From positions 1,221,822 to 1,285,821 of the forward strand of contig NZ_JAFCKS010000002.1 of the NCBI RefSeq assembly GCF_018129995.1: 64,000 nucleotides of DNA. The letters run 5' to 3'. A program made the position numbers and the translations under genes. The DNA is from Bradyrhizobium sp. SZCCT0153 (GTDB lineage Bacteria > Pseudomonadota > Alphaproteobacteria > Rhizobiales > Xanthobacteraceae). This document shows positions 25,887-36,454 of the stretch, piece after piece. Position 1 is the stretch's first letter. The number at the start of each line of letters is the position of its first letter. The notes under the pieces were generated by a model. That model saw only the letters and a program-made list of their open reading frames with translations, was not told the DNA's origin and did not search any database.

Positions 25887-25916
25887 TCACCTCGCCCCGC
25901 TTGCGGGGAGAGGTGA
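25887..25916. terminator. Hairpin between convergent genes (short relative of repeat family B)
   Basis: TCACCTCGCCCCGC, a short loop, GCGGGGAGAGGTGA: a near-perfect stem just after the 25081-25881 gene and just before the stop of the convergent molybdenum hydroxylase gene. It is well placed to act as a bidirectional terminator and shares its core (CCCCGC/GCGGGG flanked by ACCTC/GAGGT) with the family B repeats. Confidence 0.55.
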
Positions 25917-25925
25917 ATAGCAGTC

Positions 25926-28295
25926 TTACGCCGCCCCCTTCGCGTCCTGGATCGCGCGCCAGACGCGCTCGGGCGTCAGCGGCATGTCGATGTGCTTGAT
26001 GCCGTAGTCGGAGAGCGCGTCGATCACGGCGTTCACGACCGTCGACAGGCTGCCGGCGCAGCCGGCTTCGCCGCAGCCCTTGCTGCCGAGCGGATTGGTC
26101 GTGGCCGGCACCGGGTGGTCGCCTACCGTCATGTTCGGCACGTCCTCGGCGCGCGGCAGCGCGTAGTCCATCAGCGAGCCCGTGATCGGCTGGCCGCTCT
26201 CGTCGTAGCGGATTTGCTCCATCAGCGCCTGGCCGATTCCCTGGACGACGCCGCCATGGAGCTGGCCCGCGACCAGCAGCGGATTGATCACCGTGCCGAA
26301 ATCGTTGACCGCGCTGTAGCGCACGATCTGCACGACGCCGGTGTCCGGGTCGATCTCGACCTCGGCGACGTGGCAGCCGTTCGGGAAGGCGGAGGGCACC
26401 GGCTCGCTGGTGTGGTCGACGTCGAGGCTGTCGGGCACGCCCTCCGGCATCTTGCCGTCGTGCATGCGCTTGGCGAGTTCCATGATGTCGATGCTGCGAT
26501 CGGTGCCGGCGATCGTAAAGCTGCCGCCTTCGAATTCGATGTCGGCCTCGGAGGCCTCCAGCATGTGCGCGGCGGCGCGCTTGCCCTTTTCGATCACGAG
26601 CTTGGCGGCGCCCACGATCGCCATGCCGCTTGCGGTGATCGAGCGCGAACCGCCGGTGCCGTTGCCGGTGTGGACGATGTCGCTGTCGCCCTGCACCAGC
26701 TTGACGCTGTCGAAGGGCACCCCTAACTGCTCGCACAGCACCTGCGCGAACGGCGTGGCATGGCCCTGGCCGTAATCGAGCGTACCGGTGATGAGCTGCA
26801 CCGAGCCATCGGGATCGAACACGATCTTGCCGAGCTCGGGGCTCGGCGGCGCGGTGACCTCGAGGTAGGAGCCGACCGCGATGCCGCGCAGCTTGCCGGC
26901 CTTCTTGCTCTCCTTCTTGCGCTTGGCAAAATTCTCGTGGTCGGAGATGTCGAGCGCCTTGTTGAACACCGCCTGGAAGTCGCCGCTGTCATAGGTGACG
27001 CCGGAGGAGGCCGGGAACGGCATCTGGCTCTGCTTGATGAAATTGCGCTTGCGCAGCGTCAGCCGGTTGATGCCCATCTCGTCGGCGGCGCGGTCGATCA
27101 GCCGCTCCATGTAGTAGTTCGCCTCGGGCCGGCCGGCGCCGCGATAGGCGCCCATCAGCGTGGTGTTGGTCAAGACCGTCTTGATGTCGACGCCCATCAG
27201 CGGCGTACGGTAGACGCTGGAAAAGTTCTTGCCGGTGTTGAGCGAAAGCGGGCCGGGCGCAACGCCGGTGATGTAGGCTCCGAGATTGCCGTAGCCCGAC
27301 AGCTTCGCCGCGAGGAAATGCCCCTCGGCATCGAGCGCCAGCTCGGCATGAATCTTCTGCGCGCGGCCGTGGCTGTCGGAGAGGAAGGCGGTCGAGCGCT
27401 CGTCCAGCCACTTCACCGGGCGGCCGAGTTCCTTGGCCGCGTACAGGATGCACATGTATTCGGGATAGTTGACGTTCTTCATGCCGAAGGAACCACCGAC
27501 ATTGGCGGTGAGGATGCGCACCTTCTCGTTCGGCACCTTCAGGTTCTTGGCGAGGTTGGCGCGGTTGCCCGCGACGCCCTGCGTCGGCATCTGGATGGTG
27601 TAGCGCTCGGTCTTCTTGTCGTAGGAGGCAAGGCCGACGCGCGGCTCCATCGAGACCACGGCGACACGGGTGTTCTCGATGTCGATCCTGGTGACATGGG
27701 CGGCGCTGGCGAAGGCTGCGTTCACCTTGTCCATGTCGCCATAATGGTAGTCGAGCGCGACATTGTTCGGGATGTGGTCGTAAAGCTGCGGCGCGCCGGG
27801 CTGGGCGGCTTCCTCGGGATCCGTCACCGCCGGCAGCGGTTCGATATCGAGCTCGACGGCCTCGGCCGCGTCGCGCGCCTGGGCCAGGGTATCCGCCACC
27901 ACGAAGGCGACGGGATCGCCGACGAAGCGGACCTTGTCGGTTGTGAGCGGCTGGCGGTTGGTCTGGAGCAGGGGCGAGCCGTCGCGGTTCTTCAGCGGCA
28001 GGCCGCAGGTGAAGGGACCGTAGCCGGCGGCATCGAGGTCTTTCCCGGTCCATACCCCCAGCACGCCCGGCATCGCCTTGGCGGCATCAAGGCCGATGCC
28101 GCGGATCACCCCATGGGCATGGGTCGAGCGGACGATCGCGGCATGGGCCTGGCCCGGCAGGTTGAAATCGTCGGTGTAGCGGCCTTTGCCGCGCACCAGC
28201 GTGTCGTCCTCCTTGCGGCGGACCGGTTGTCCGACACCATATTTTTGCAGTGCAATAGCGTTTTCGAGCGTGGACGATTTGGTGTGTTCTTGCAT
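25926..28295 (-). CDS. Xanthine dehydrogenase-family molybdopterin-binding large subunit
   Basis: A 789-residue aldehyde oxidase/xanthine dehydrogenase large subunit (CoxL/CutL-like). The N-terminal hammerhead domain (about 20-140) begins YGVGQPVRRKEDDTLVRGKGRYTDD. The molybdopterin domains include GGSFGMKN, AYRGAGRPEANYYMERLID, the DYGQGHATPFAQ region and the catalytic Glu in GSKGCGEAG near residue 735. The loop AYRGAGRPE lacks the Cys of true CO dehydrogenase (AYRCSFR), so CO is not the substrate. ATG 28295 is chosen because AGGT precedes it; an in-frame ATG at 28319 is possible. No FAD or 2Fe-2S subunit gene is adjacent, which is unusual. The substrate is probably an aldehyde or N-heterocycle. 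Confidence 0.93.
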   Translation of the reverse strand: MQEHTKSSTLENAIALQKYGVGQPVRRKEDDTLVRGKGRYTDDFNLPGQAHAAIVRSTHAHGVIRGIGLDAAKAMPGVLGVWTGKDLDAAGYGPFTCGLPLKNRDGSPLLQTNRQPLTTDKVRFVGDPVAFVVADTLAQARDAAEAVELDIEPLPAVTDPEEAAQPGAPQLYDHIPNNVALDYHYGDMDKVNAAFASAAHVTRIDIENTRVAVVSMEPRVGLASYDKKTERYTIQMPTQGVAGNRANLAKNLKVPNEKVRILTANVGGSFGMKNVNYPEYMCILYAAKELGRPVKWLDERSTAFLSDSHGRAQKIHAELALDAEGHFLAAKLSGYGNLGAYITGVAPGPLSLNTGKNFSSVYRTPLMGVDIKTVLTNTTLMGAYRGAGRPEANYYMERLIDRAADEMGINRLTLRKRNFIKQSQMPFPASSGVTYDSGDFQAVFNKALDISDHENFAKRKKESKKAGKLRGIAVGSYLEVTAPPSPELGKIVFDPDGSVQLITGTLDYGQGHATPFAQVLCEQLGVPFDSVKLVQGDSDIVHTGNGTGGSRSITASGMAIVGAAKLVIEKGKRAAAHMLEASEADIEFEGGSFTIAGTDRSIDIMELAKRMHDGKMPEGVPDSLDVDHTSEPVPSAFPNGCHVAEVEIDPDTGVVQIVRYSAVNDFGTVINPLLVAGQLHGGVVQGIGQALMEQIRYDESGQPITGSLMDYALPRAEDVPNMTVGDHPVPATTNPLGSKGCGEAGCAGSLSTVVNAVIDALSDYGIKHIDMPLTPERVWRAIQDAKGAA

Positions 28296-28506
28296 GGAAT
28301 TGACCTGAAAAGCCGGCAATTGCGCGGTTTGGGGGGCGCCTAGAGGACCGGACCCTCCAAAAATAACCCACCACCCCGTTCACGACAACGCACGAATGGG
28401 CATGGTCCTATGTGATGCGTTGTTGCGCAGACCTGCCGCGCTGCTAATGTTTCAGGCGAAAAAGCAATTCCAGATCGGCCCCTTGGGCCGCGGAAAGAAA
28501 GTTTGT

Positions 28507-29580
28507 ATGAATGACCACACGCGGCTCCGCGACGGCCATGCGCCGCACAGTGAGCTCGAGGGGTCGATGGCGGCGGTGGCGTTGGCCCCCGAACCGGCCG
28601 TCGCCGCGCTAGCGCCGGGAACCGGCGTCTACGCGGCGCTGGACCTCGGCACCAACAATTGCAGGCTCCTGATCGCCTGCCCGACCCAAGACGGTTTTCG
28701 CGTGGTCGATTCCTTCTCGCGCATCATCCGGCTCGGCGAGGGCGTCTCGGCGACGGGGTGCATCAGCGAGGCCGCGATCGAGCGCGCCATTGCCGCGCTC
28801 AGCATCTGCCGCGACAAGATCAATTTGAGAAAGGCGCGGCGGCTGCGGCTGATCGCGACCGAGGCCTGCCGCGCGGCCTCGAACGCCGAGGGTTTTCGCA
28901 GCCGCGTCGCGGCCGAGACCGGCATCGAGCTCGAGGTGATCGACCGCGAGACCGAGGCTGCGCTCGCCGTGCTCGGCTGCTCGCCGCTGGTCGATCCGAG
29001 GGGGCGCGGCGCGATCCTGTTCGACATCGGCGGCGGTTCGACCGAGCTGGTGCGGATCGAGCGGGACGCCGCAAATCCGGAGCCGCGCATCAAGGCCTGG
29101 ATGTCGATCCCGTTCGGCGTGGTCACGCTCGCAGAGCAGTTCGGTGGCCGTGACGTGACGCCGGAGATCTATGCCGCGATGGAGCACGAGGTCGCCCAAC
29201 ACATCGCCCCCTTCGCCGAACAGCATGGCGGCGATCTCGCCGACATGCATCTGCTCGGCACCTCGGGCACGGTGACGACGCTCGCCGGCATCCATCTCAA
29301 CCTCGCGCGCTACGACCGCCGCCGGATCGACAGCGTCTGGATGAACGATTCCGACCTCACCGCGACCATCAGCAAGCTGCTCGGCATGAGTTACGAGGAG
29401 CGCGCGAACAACAACTGCATCAGCGTCGAGCGCGCCGATCTCGTTCTGGCCGGCTGCGCCATTCTCGACGCGATCCGCCGCGCCTTTCCGCTGCCACGCC
29501 TGCGCGTCGCCGACCGGGGCCTGCGCGAGGGCATGCTGGTCGAGATGATGCGCGAGGACGGCGCGCTCAGGAGCTGGTGA
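28507..29580 (+). CDS. Ppx/GppA family phosphatase
   Basis: A 357-residue member of the ASKHA fold. The N-terminal phosphate motif is YAALDLGTNNCRLLIA (about residue 40) and the second is ILFDIGGGSTELVRI. LLGTSGTVTTLAG is the third family block, and the RVADRGLREGML C-terminus completes it. Such enzymes hydrolyse polyphosphate or pppGpp. The start ATG 28507 has GGAAAG upstream; an upstream in-frame ATG (28396) would add a non-family leader. The stop is followed immediately by rlmE, one base apart, so the two form an operon. This pairing of ppx/gppA with rlmE is common in alphaproteobacteria. Confidence 0.9.
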   Translation: MNDHTRLRDGHAPHSELEGSMAAVALAPEPAVAALAPGTGVYAALDLGTNNCRLLIACPTQDGFRVVDSFSRIIRLGEGVSATGCISEAAIERAIAALSICRDKINLRKARRLRLIATEACRAASNAEGFRSRVAAETGIELEVIDRETEAALAVLGCSPLVDPRGRGAILFDIGGGSTELVRIERDAANPEPRIKAWMSIPFGVVTLAEQFGGRDVTPEIYAAMEHEVAQHIAPFAEQHGGDLADMHLLGTSGTVTTLAGIHLNLARYDRRRIDSVWMNDSDLTATISKLLGMSYEERANNNCISVERADLVLAGCAILDAIRRAFPLPRLRVADRGLREGMLVEMMREDGALRSW

Positions 29581-29581
29581 G

Positions 29582-30268
29582 ATGGCGAAAGACACCACCG
29601 GCCGCTTGCATGTCCAGGTCAAGACCGGCGGCAAGCGCAAATTGTCGTCGAAGCTCTGGCTGGAGCGGCAGCTCAACGACCCCTATGTGGTGAAGGCGAA
29701 GTCGCTGGGCTATCGCTCGCGCGCCGCCTTCAAGCTGCTCGAGATCGACGACAAATATCGTTTGCTGAAACACGGCATGGCGGTGGTCGATCTCGGCGCC
29801 GCGCCGGGCGGCTGGAGCCAGATCGCCGCCAAGCGCGTCGGCTCGGTCGATGGAAAAGGCAAGGTCGTCGCGATCGACCTGCTGGAGATGCCCGAGATTG
29901 CCGGCGTTGAGTTCGCCCAGCTCGACTTCATGGACAACGACGCCCCGGAAAAGCTCAAGGCCATGCTCGGCGGCGGCGCCGACTTTGTGATGTCCGACAT
30001 GGCCGCCAACACCACCGGTCACCGCAAGACCGACCAGCTCCGCATCGTCGGCCTGATCGAGACCGCGGCCGCCTTCGCCTGCGACGTGCTCAAGCCCGGA
30101 GGGACGTTCCTGGCCAAAGCGTTCCAGAGCGGCGCCGACGCCGATCTGCTCGCCCAGCTCAAGCGCGACTTTGCGACGGTGCGTCACGTCAAGCCCGCCG
30201 CGAGCCGGCAGGATTCGTCGGAGCGCTACGTGCTGGCGACGGGATTTCGGGGTGGTGCGGAAACGTAG
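29582..30268 (+). CDS. rlmE: 23S rRNA (uridine-2'-O-)-methyltransferase RlmE (FtsJ/RrmJ)
   Basis: A 228-residue FtsJ-type methyltransferase. The SAM motif is VVDLGAAPGGWSQIAAKR (about residue 70). Catalytic tetrad positions can be placed: Lys in SRAAFKLLEID, Asp in VMSDMAANTTGHRKTDQ, Lys in GTFLAKAFQ and Glu in DSSERYVLATGFR. It methylates U2552 of 23S rRNA in the large subunit. It follows the Ppx/GppA gene by one base. The C-terminus carries no extra domain, and the size is standard for the alphaproteobacterial enzyme. Confidence 0.94.
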   Translation: MAKDTTGRLHVQVKTGGKRKLSSKLWLERQLNDPYVVKAKSLGYRSRAAFKLLEIDDKYRLLKHGMAVVDLGAAPGGWSQIAAKRVGSVDGKGKVVAIDLLEMPEIAGVEFAQLDFMDNDAPEKLKAMLGGGADFVMSDMAANTTGHRKTDQLRIVGLIETAAAFACDVLKPGGTFLAKAFQSGADADLLAQLKRDFATVRHVKPAASRQDSSERYVLATGFRGGAET

Positions 30269-30279
30269 CCGCAAACGTC

Positions 30280-30311
30280 GTCATTGCGAGGAGCTCTCGC
30301 GACGACGAGGT
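30280..30311. repeat. Half copy of intergenic repeat family A
   Basis: GTCATTGCGAGGAGC followed by a short self-complementary part, directly after rlmE. Only the left arm of the family is present; the inner GCAATCCAG elements are missing, so this is a truncated copy. Confidence 0.55.
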
Positions 30312-30315
30312 GGGA

Positions 30316-31806
30316 CTAACCCAGCCGCTGGTCGCGGGCGTCCTGGGTATCCTCGGTTGCGGTTTTGACGGCGGCACTTGCCGCGCTCTTTGCGGCACCC
30401 TTGCGGCTCGCGATCTCCACCGCCTTGCGGCCGGAGATCTCGTGGCCGGCATCATCGGGCATCTGCCAGAAGAACCAGCTCGATGCCGCCGAGGTCAGCG
30501 CGACCACGATGAAGGCCGGCGCGAACACCGTCGCGTTGAGCTCGCTGACATGGCTGAACCACATCGTCGTCTCCACCGACGCTGCGCCGACGGCGACGCC
30601 GGCGGAGACCGCGAGCTGCTGGTTGACGCTGACGAGCGTGGTGGCGCGGCTCATCTGCGGGGGCTCGACGTCGGCATAGGCCACCGTGTTGATCGCGGTG
30701 AACTCGAGCGAGCGGAAAAAGCCTCCGACCACCAGGATGATCATGATGATGAGCAGCGGGGTCGTCACCGTGAACAGCGCACAGGCGGCGAGGAAGAATG
30801 CGCTGACGATCGCGTTCACCGTCATCAGATTGCGGAAGCCGAAGGTCCGGATGAGGCGCGCCGCCAGCGCCTTCATGCCCATGGCGCCGAGCGAGGAGCT
30901 AAAGGTCACGAGACCGGATTTGAACGGCGACAGCCCGAAACCGATCTGCATCAGGAGCGGCAGCAGGAACGGCAGCGCGCCGATGCCAAGCCGGAACATG
31001 AAACCGCCGAAAATGGCCGCGCGCAGCGTCGGCAGCTTCAGCAGGGAAAAGTCCAGCACCGGCGATCCCGTCCGCCGGGCGTGCAGGACATACAGCGTCA
31101 TCGAGATCGATCCGCCGACGACCAGCGCGGCGACCGTGCTCCAGGGCAGCAGGTTGAGACCGGCGACCGAGAGGCCGAACGCAATGCCGGCAAGTCCCAT
31201 GCCCGCCAGCACCATGCCATAGAGATCGAACGGCTCCCGTTCTTCGCTCTTGATGGGATCGATGAAGCGCAAGGCCATGAAGATGCCGAGCAGTCCGATC
31301 GGGATGTTGATCAGGAAGATCCAGTGCCAGGACGCGTAAGTGGTGATGAAGCCGCCGAGCGGGGGGCCGATCACGGGGCCGATCAGGGCAGGGACCGTCA
31401 CCCACGCCATGGCGTTGACCAGCGCGCTCTTGTCGACCGAGCGCAGCAGCACGAGGCGCCCGACCGGCGTCATCATCGCCCCGCCCATGCCTTGCAGGAT
31501 CCGCGCGAACACGAAATCGGTGACCGAGGTCGACAGCGCGCAGCCGACCGAGCCGACCATGAACACCCCGACGGCAATCGCGAACACCATGCGCGCGCCA
31601 AACCGGTCGGCGGTCCAGCCGCTCGCCGGGATGAACACTGCAAGCGACAGCAGATAGGAGGTGATCGCTAGCTTGAGCGTCAGCGGGCTGGTGCCGATGT
31701 CGGCCGCGATCGCCGGCAGCGAGGTGGCGATCACCGTCGAGTCCATGTTCTCCATAAAGAGAGCAGTGGCCACGATCAGCGGAATGATGCGTTGCTTGTC
31801 GACCAT
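30316..31806 (-). CDS. DHA2-type MFS drug efflux transporter
   Basis: A 496-residue transporter with about 13-14 hydrophobic segments. TM1 begins IIPLIVATALFMENMDSTVIATSLP, where the MENMDSTV and the Asp residue are the DHA2 drug:H+ antiporter (motif D1) signature. GWTADRFGARMVF is motif A, and ILQGMGGAMMTPVGR followed by WVTVPALIGPVIGPPLGGFI is motif C. MdtD-like. The C-terminal tail is hydrophilic and Ala/Lys-rich. Predicted to export toxic or waste compounds. It is convergent with rlmE, and its promoter lies in the gap toward the small membrane gene at 31961. Confidence 0.88.
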   Translation of the reverse strand: MVDKQRIIPLIVATALFMENMDSTVIATSLPAIAADIGTSPLTLKLAITSYLLSLAVFIPASGWTADRFGARMVFAIAVGVFMVGSVGCALSTSVTDFVFARILQGMGGAMMTPVGRLVLLRSVDKSALVNAMAWVTVPALIGPVIGPPLGGFITTYASWHWIFLINIPIGLLGIFMALRFIDPIKSEEREPFDLYGMVLAGMGLAGIAFGLSVAGLNLLPWSTVAALVVGGSISMTLYVLHARRTGSPVLDFSLLKLPTLRAAIFGGFMFRLGIGALPFLLPLLMQIGFGLSPFKSGLVTFSSSLGAMGMKALAARLIRTFGFRNLMTVNAIVSAFFLAACALFTVTTPLLIIMIILVVGGFFRSLEFTAINTVAYADVEPPQMSRATTLVSVNQQLAVSAGVAVGAASVETTMWFSHVSELNATVFAPAFIVVALTSAASSWFFWQMPDDAGHEISGRKAVEIASRKGAAKSAASAAVKTATEDTQDARDQRLG

Positions 31807-31960
31807 GACGGATTGTTAATGGAGAGCAGGAGGAATGGCGAGAATTGCGGCTTATCACCACCACTGACCCGGGACCATTGCGGTTCAACGCATAGCACCT
31901 AAATCCCGCGTAACAACGGTGTGACCCCCAGGGGCGTCGCGCCGCGCCGGAGACGGCGCG

Positions 31961-32209
31961 ATGATCTACCTGCTTGCCGCGCTGCTGCCGCCTATCGGGC
32001 TGCTCCTGAACGGACAGCCGTTCGGGGCGATCCTCAACCTCGTGCTGTGCGTCGTCTGCGCGATTTTGGGCCTGGTCTTCCACGTCCTGCTTCCGGTGCC
32101 GTCGGCCCACGCCCTCATCGCGGTGCACATGAAGCGGGAGGATCGGCGTCACCGGGAGGTCGTGGATGCGATCCGCCGGCACGGCCTGCCGCCGGGCAAT
32201 CCACGCTGA
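31961..32209 (+). CDS. Small Pmp3/YqaE-like membrane protein
   Basis: An 82-residue protein with two close hydrophobic helices (about residues 2-21 and 24-46). The N-terminal half contains LLAALLPPIGLLLNGQPFGAILNLVL, which follows the Pmp3/YqaE (UPF0057) pattern: short helix, PPIG turn, second helix ending in a proline-rich point. The C-terminal half is a basic cytoplasmic tail (KREDRRHREVVDAIRRHG). Family members affect membrane potential and stress tolerance. It stands alone between the MFS gene and guaB. The ribosome site is weak (GAGACGGCG), but the pattern makes the call reasonable. Confidence 0.6.
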   Translation: MIYLLAALLPPIGLLLNGQPFGAILNLVLCVVCAILGLVFHVLLPVPSAHALIAVHMKREDRRHREVVDAIRRHGLPPGNPR

Positions 32210-32360
32210 TTTACCCAAAATGCCTGTGCATGGCTGGCCAGCGGTCCGATTTGCTTTGATTCGTCGCTCAGCCGTGCTATCGACCCGCGTCAACCCCACC
32301 GATGGGCTCCGATTCTCCGGCGTTGCCGCAAGGTACGCCGAGGGCGGCGCTCATCCATAG

Positions 32361-33890
<1,530 letters not shown>

Positions 33891-33910
33891 CTTCCGCGCT
33901 GCTCTCGTGC

Positions 33911-33959
33911 CCCGGACGCAGCGCAGCGCTTGTTCAGCGGTGCGCTGCGGCGCGTCCGG
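33911..33959. repeat. Long hairpin after guaB
   Basis: CCCGGACGCAGCGCAGCGC and, after a loop, GCGCTGCGGCGCGTCCGG form a long imperfect stem 20 bases after the guaB stop. The word composition resembles other GC-rich intergenic hairpins of this genome type. It may terminate or stabilise the guaB message. No U-run follows. Confidence 0.55.
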
Positions 33960-34062
33960 AGGAACGCACGGCTGGCGACAACGCGCTCCACTGCTTTTGT
34001 ATTGACGCAGCTGCCTCCCTCCGCTTCCGTTCGCGCCGAAGCATAATCAGGAGGAAGTCATC

Positions 34063-35085
34063 ATGTCCCAAGGCAAACGCATCGTTCTCGCCGCGCGTCC
34101 CGTCGGTGAGCCAAAGCCGTCCGATTTCCGCATCGAGGAATTCGCTGTGCCGACGCCTGCGGCAGGTGAAGTCCTGCTGCGCACGATCTGGCTGTCGCTC
34201 GATCCCTACATGCGCGGGCGCATGAGCGACGGTCCGTCCTATGCAGCGCCGGTGCCCGTTGGCGGCGTGATGGAAGCCGGTACGGTCTGCGAGGTCGCAG
34301 CCTCCAACAATCCGAACTTCGCCAAGGGCGACATCGTGCTGTCGCGCACGGGCTGGCAGACGCACGCGATCTCCGACGGCAAGGGACTGAACAAGATCGA
34401 CCCGAAGCTGGCGCCGATCTCGACGGCTGTCGGCGTGCTCGGGATGCCCGGCATGACCGCGTATACGGGCCTGCTCGACATCGGCAAGCCGCAGGAAGGC
34501 GAGACTGTCGTCGTTGCCGGCGCCTCCGGTGCGGTCGGCTCGGCCGTCGGCCAGATCGCGAAGATCAAGGGCGCGCGCGCGGTGGGAATCGCCGGCGGCA
34601 AGGACAAATGCGATTACGTCGTGAAGGAGCTCGGCTTCGATGCCTGTATCGATCACCGCGATCCCGATCTGGCCGCGAAGCTGAAGGAGGCCTGCCCGAA
34701 AGGCATCGACGTCTACTTCGAGAATGTCGGCGGCGCCGTATTCGAGGCGGTCTTCCCGCTGCTCAATCCGTTCGCGCGCGTGCCGGTTTGCGGGCTGATC
34801 GCCCATTACAACGACACCGAGGCCAAGCCGCCGAAATGGGCGGCCTCGATGATGCGCGCGACGCTGACCAAGCGGCTGACCTTCCGCGGCTTCATCGTCT
34901 CCGACTTCGCCTCCCGCCATGGTGACTTCCTGCGCGACATGTCCGGCTGGGTTCGCGACGGCAAGGTCAAGTACAAGGAGTTCGTCACCGAGGGCCTGGA
35001 GAGCGCGCCCGGTGCCTTCATGGGGCTCCTGAAGGGCGCCAATTTCGGCAAGCAGCTGGTGCGGGTCGGGCCGGATAAGGTTTGA
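34063..35085 (+). CDS. NADP-dependent MDR oxidoreductase, CurA/leukotriene B4 dehydrogenase type
   Basis: A 340-residue zinc-free medium-chain reductase. The N-terminus (VLAARPVGEPKPSDFRIEEF) and LSLDPYMRGRMSD motif are typical of the curcumin/dihydrocurcumin reductase and prostaglandin reductase group. The NADPH site is VVAGASGAVGSAVGQIAKIKG, followed by KGIDVYFENVGG. The catalytic Zn Cys/His residues of alcohol dehydrogenases are absent. Probable function: reduction of alpha,beta-unsaturated ketones or aldehydes. It lies 170 bases after guaB with a hairpin between, so it is likely transcribed on its own. AGGAGG precedes the start. Confidence 0.9.
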   Translation: MSQGKRIVLAARPVGEPKPSDFRIEEFAVPTPAAGEVLLRTIWLSLDPYMRGRMSDGPSYAAPVPVGGVMEAGTVCEVAASNNPNFAKGDIVLSRTGWQTHAISDGKGLNKIDPKLAPISTAVGVLGMPGMTAYTGLLDIGKPQEGETVVVAGASGAVGSAVGQIAKIKGARAVGIAGGKDKCDYVVKELGFDACIDHRDPDLAAKLKEACPKGIDVYFENVGGAVFEAVFPLLNPFARVPVCGLIAHYNDTEAKPPKWAASMMRATLTKRLTFRGFIVSDFASRHGDFLRDMSGWVRDGKVKYKEFVTEGLESAPGAFMGLLKGANFGKQLVRVGPDKV

Positions 35086-35232
35086 TCCGCCGCTCCGGCT
35101 CCCTCGGGGTCCGGATATGGTTAATAAAGAGTGACCGATCGGCCACACCCGCCCGTAAAAGCCGCAGGTGTGACCGTCGGTTCATTGACGGACCCACGAA
35201 GGCATTGAATCATTGCGCATATTTCAGGTGCG

Positions 35233-35532
35233 ATGATGTTAGAGATTGTTGTTTTCTGCGTAATCCTGCTGGCTGCCGGATATTGGGCGACCATGTTTGT
35301 CATGGGCCGTCGCGACGACGTCATCCATGGCAAGTTCGTTCACACCGAGGACGCCGACACGTTCGCGCAGTCCGCGATGCCCACACCCATGCCGCCATTC
35401 CCCAGGCGTCCGGTCAAAGCCGCGCGGCCTGACAATGTCCAGCCTACCAATGCCGGGGCCAAGCCGGTGGACAGCGCGGCGCTGCAGTCCCTGCTGGCTG
35501 CGATCCAGCAGGACCTCAAGAGCGTCGCCTGA
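35233..35532 (+). CDS. Small hypothetical protein with an N-terminal membrane anchor
   Basis: A 99-residue protein. Residues 3-25 (LEIVVFCVILLAAGYWATMFVMG) form one hydrophobic helix. The remainder is a Pro-rich, cytoplasmic or periplasmic tail (PTPMPPFPRRPVKAARP) ending in an amphipathic helix (SAALQSLLAAIQQDLKSVA). The start is ATG 35233 (an adjacent ATG at 35236 is equally possible). No known family. It converges with the metallophosphoesterase gene, ending nine bases before it. Codon use matches the neighbours, supporting a real gene. Confidence 0.6.
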   Translation: MMLEIVVFCVILLAAGYWATMFVMGRRDDVIHGKFVHTEDADTFAQSAMPTPMPPFPRRPVKAARPDNVQPTNAGAKPVDSAALQSLLAAIQQDLKSVA

Positions 35533-35541
35533 CGATCGCTG

Positions 35542-36384
35542 TTAGTGCTCGCCACCCATCTGGGCGAACAACTCCTCGATATCGACGTCGACCTGGCCCG
35601 GCGCCCTGACGTGGCGAACCTCGAAACCGTCGGGCTGGAAGCGGTATTCCACGAGCCCGACTTCCTTGATCGCGATACGGTCCTGCCGCGCGTCGTTGAT
35701 CTTGAAGCCGGCCGACGGCGCCCAGACGTGGCGGGTGTGCCTATAGGTGAAGTCGCGGCGCTGGTGCACGTGGCCGCTGGCGATCAGGTGCAGGTCGACA
35801 TGCGCAAACATCTCGATCAGCCGCGCCCGGGCCGGCTGCGGCACGTAGCGGATCGAGGTCTCCGGCGTTTCAGCATCGTCGGGCAGGTTGAGGAACATCG
35901 GCTTGTGCAGGAACAGCGCGACCGGCCTGCCGTTCACGCGTGAAACTTCGGAAGCGAGCCAGTCGAACTGTTCGGCCTCGAAGGCGAGCCCTGAATTCAT
36001 CACCAGCGTGTTGAGGCCGATGAAGCGCCAGCCCGCGGCCTCGAACGACCAATGGTCCTCGCCGATGATGTCGCAGAATTGCCGGCGGTGTGCTTCTTCG
36101 ACCGGCGGCTTCGGTGCCGGGCCGATCGCGGTCGGATTGTCGCCGATGTCGTGATTGCCGGGAAGGTAGCGGCAGGCGACGGGCAGGGCGTCGTGCAGGC
36201 CTTTGGCAAATGCGACGTCGTCGCGGCTGGTCGGCCCGTCGAACGAGACATCGCCGGTGTTGACGACGAGATCGGGCCTGTCAGCGTCGATGTGCTCGCT
36301 GACGCGGTGGAAGTTCGCAATCAGGCCGGGAAAGCGCCGGCGAAGATGCGTGTCGGAAATCTGCGTGAGGCGAAATTCGGACAT
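35542..36384 (-). CDS. Metallophosphoesterase (calcineurin-like)
   Basis: A 280-residue protein with all metal-binding motifs of the metallophosphoesterase superfamily: SDTHL (N-terminus), NTGDVSFDG, GNHD, FLHKP and SGHVHQRRDF. It is similar to CpdA-type 3',5'-cyclic nucleotide phosphodiesterases and to related phosphatases. Likely substrate: a phosphodiester or phosphomonoester, cytoplasmic. The start is chosen as ATG 36384, before the first motif; in-frame ATGs at 36396 and 36435 would add a leader lacking family sequence. The ribosome site is not strong at any of these. Confidence 0.85.
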   Translation of the reverse strand: MSEFRLTQISDTHLRRRFPGLIANFHRVSEHIDADRPDLVVNTGDVSFDGPTSRDDVAFAKGLHDALPVACRYLPGNHDIGDNPTAIGPAPKPPVEEAHRRQFCDIIGEDHWSFEAAGWRFIGLNTLVMNSGLAFEAEQFDWLASEVSRVNGRPVALFLHKPMFLNLPDDAETPETSIRYVPQPARARLIEMFAHVDLHLIASGHVHQRRDFTYRHTRHVWAPSAGFKINDARQDRIAIKEVGLVEYRFQPDGFEVRHVRAPGQVDVDIEELFAQMGGEH

Positions 36385-36454
36385 GGGATGAATCATATCC
36401 GTGGTCGCGCGTCGGAACGATGACGGTGCGGGCATGCATCGCAGCGAACAAAGT

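Noticed and set aside
25926..28295. CO dehydrogenase large subunit (coxL)
   Set aside because: The active-site loop reads AYRGAGRPE without the Cys of true form I CO dehydrogenase, and the small and medium subunits are absent.
26760..28343. A 527-codon open frame antisense to the molybdenum hydroxylase gene
   Set aside because: The opposite strand encodes a canonical enzyme over the same bases; the antisense product has no recognisable motif.
35086..35232. Possible second stress promoter before the small membrane-anchored gene
   Set aside because: A GGTTCATTGACGG stretch looked promoter-like, but it lacks the GGAAC-N16/17-CGTT spacing and has no clear -10.
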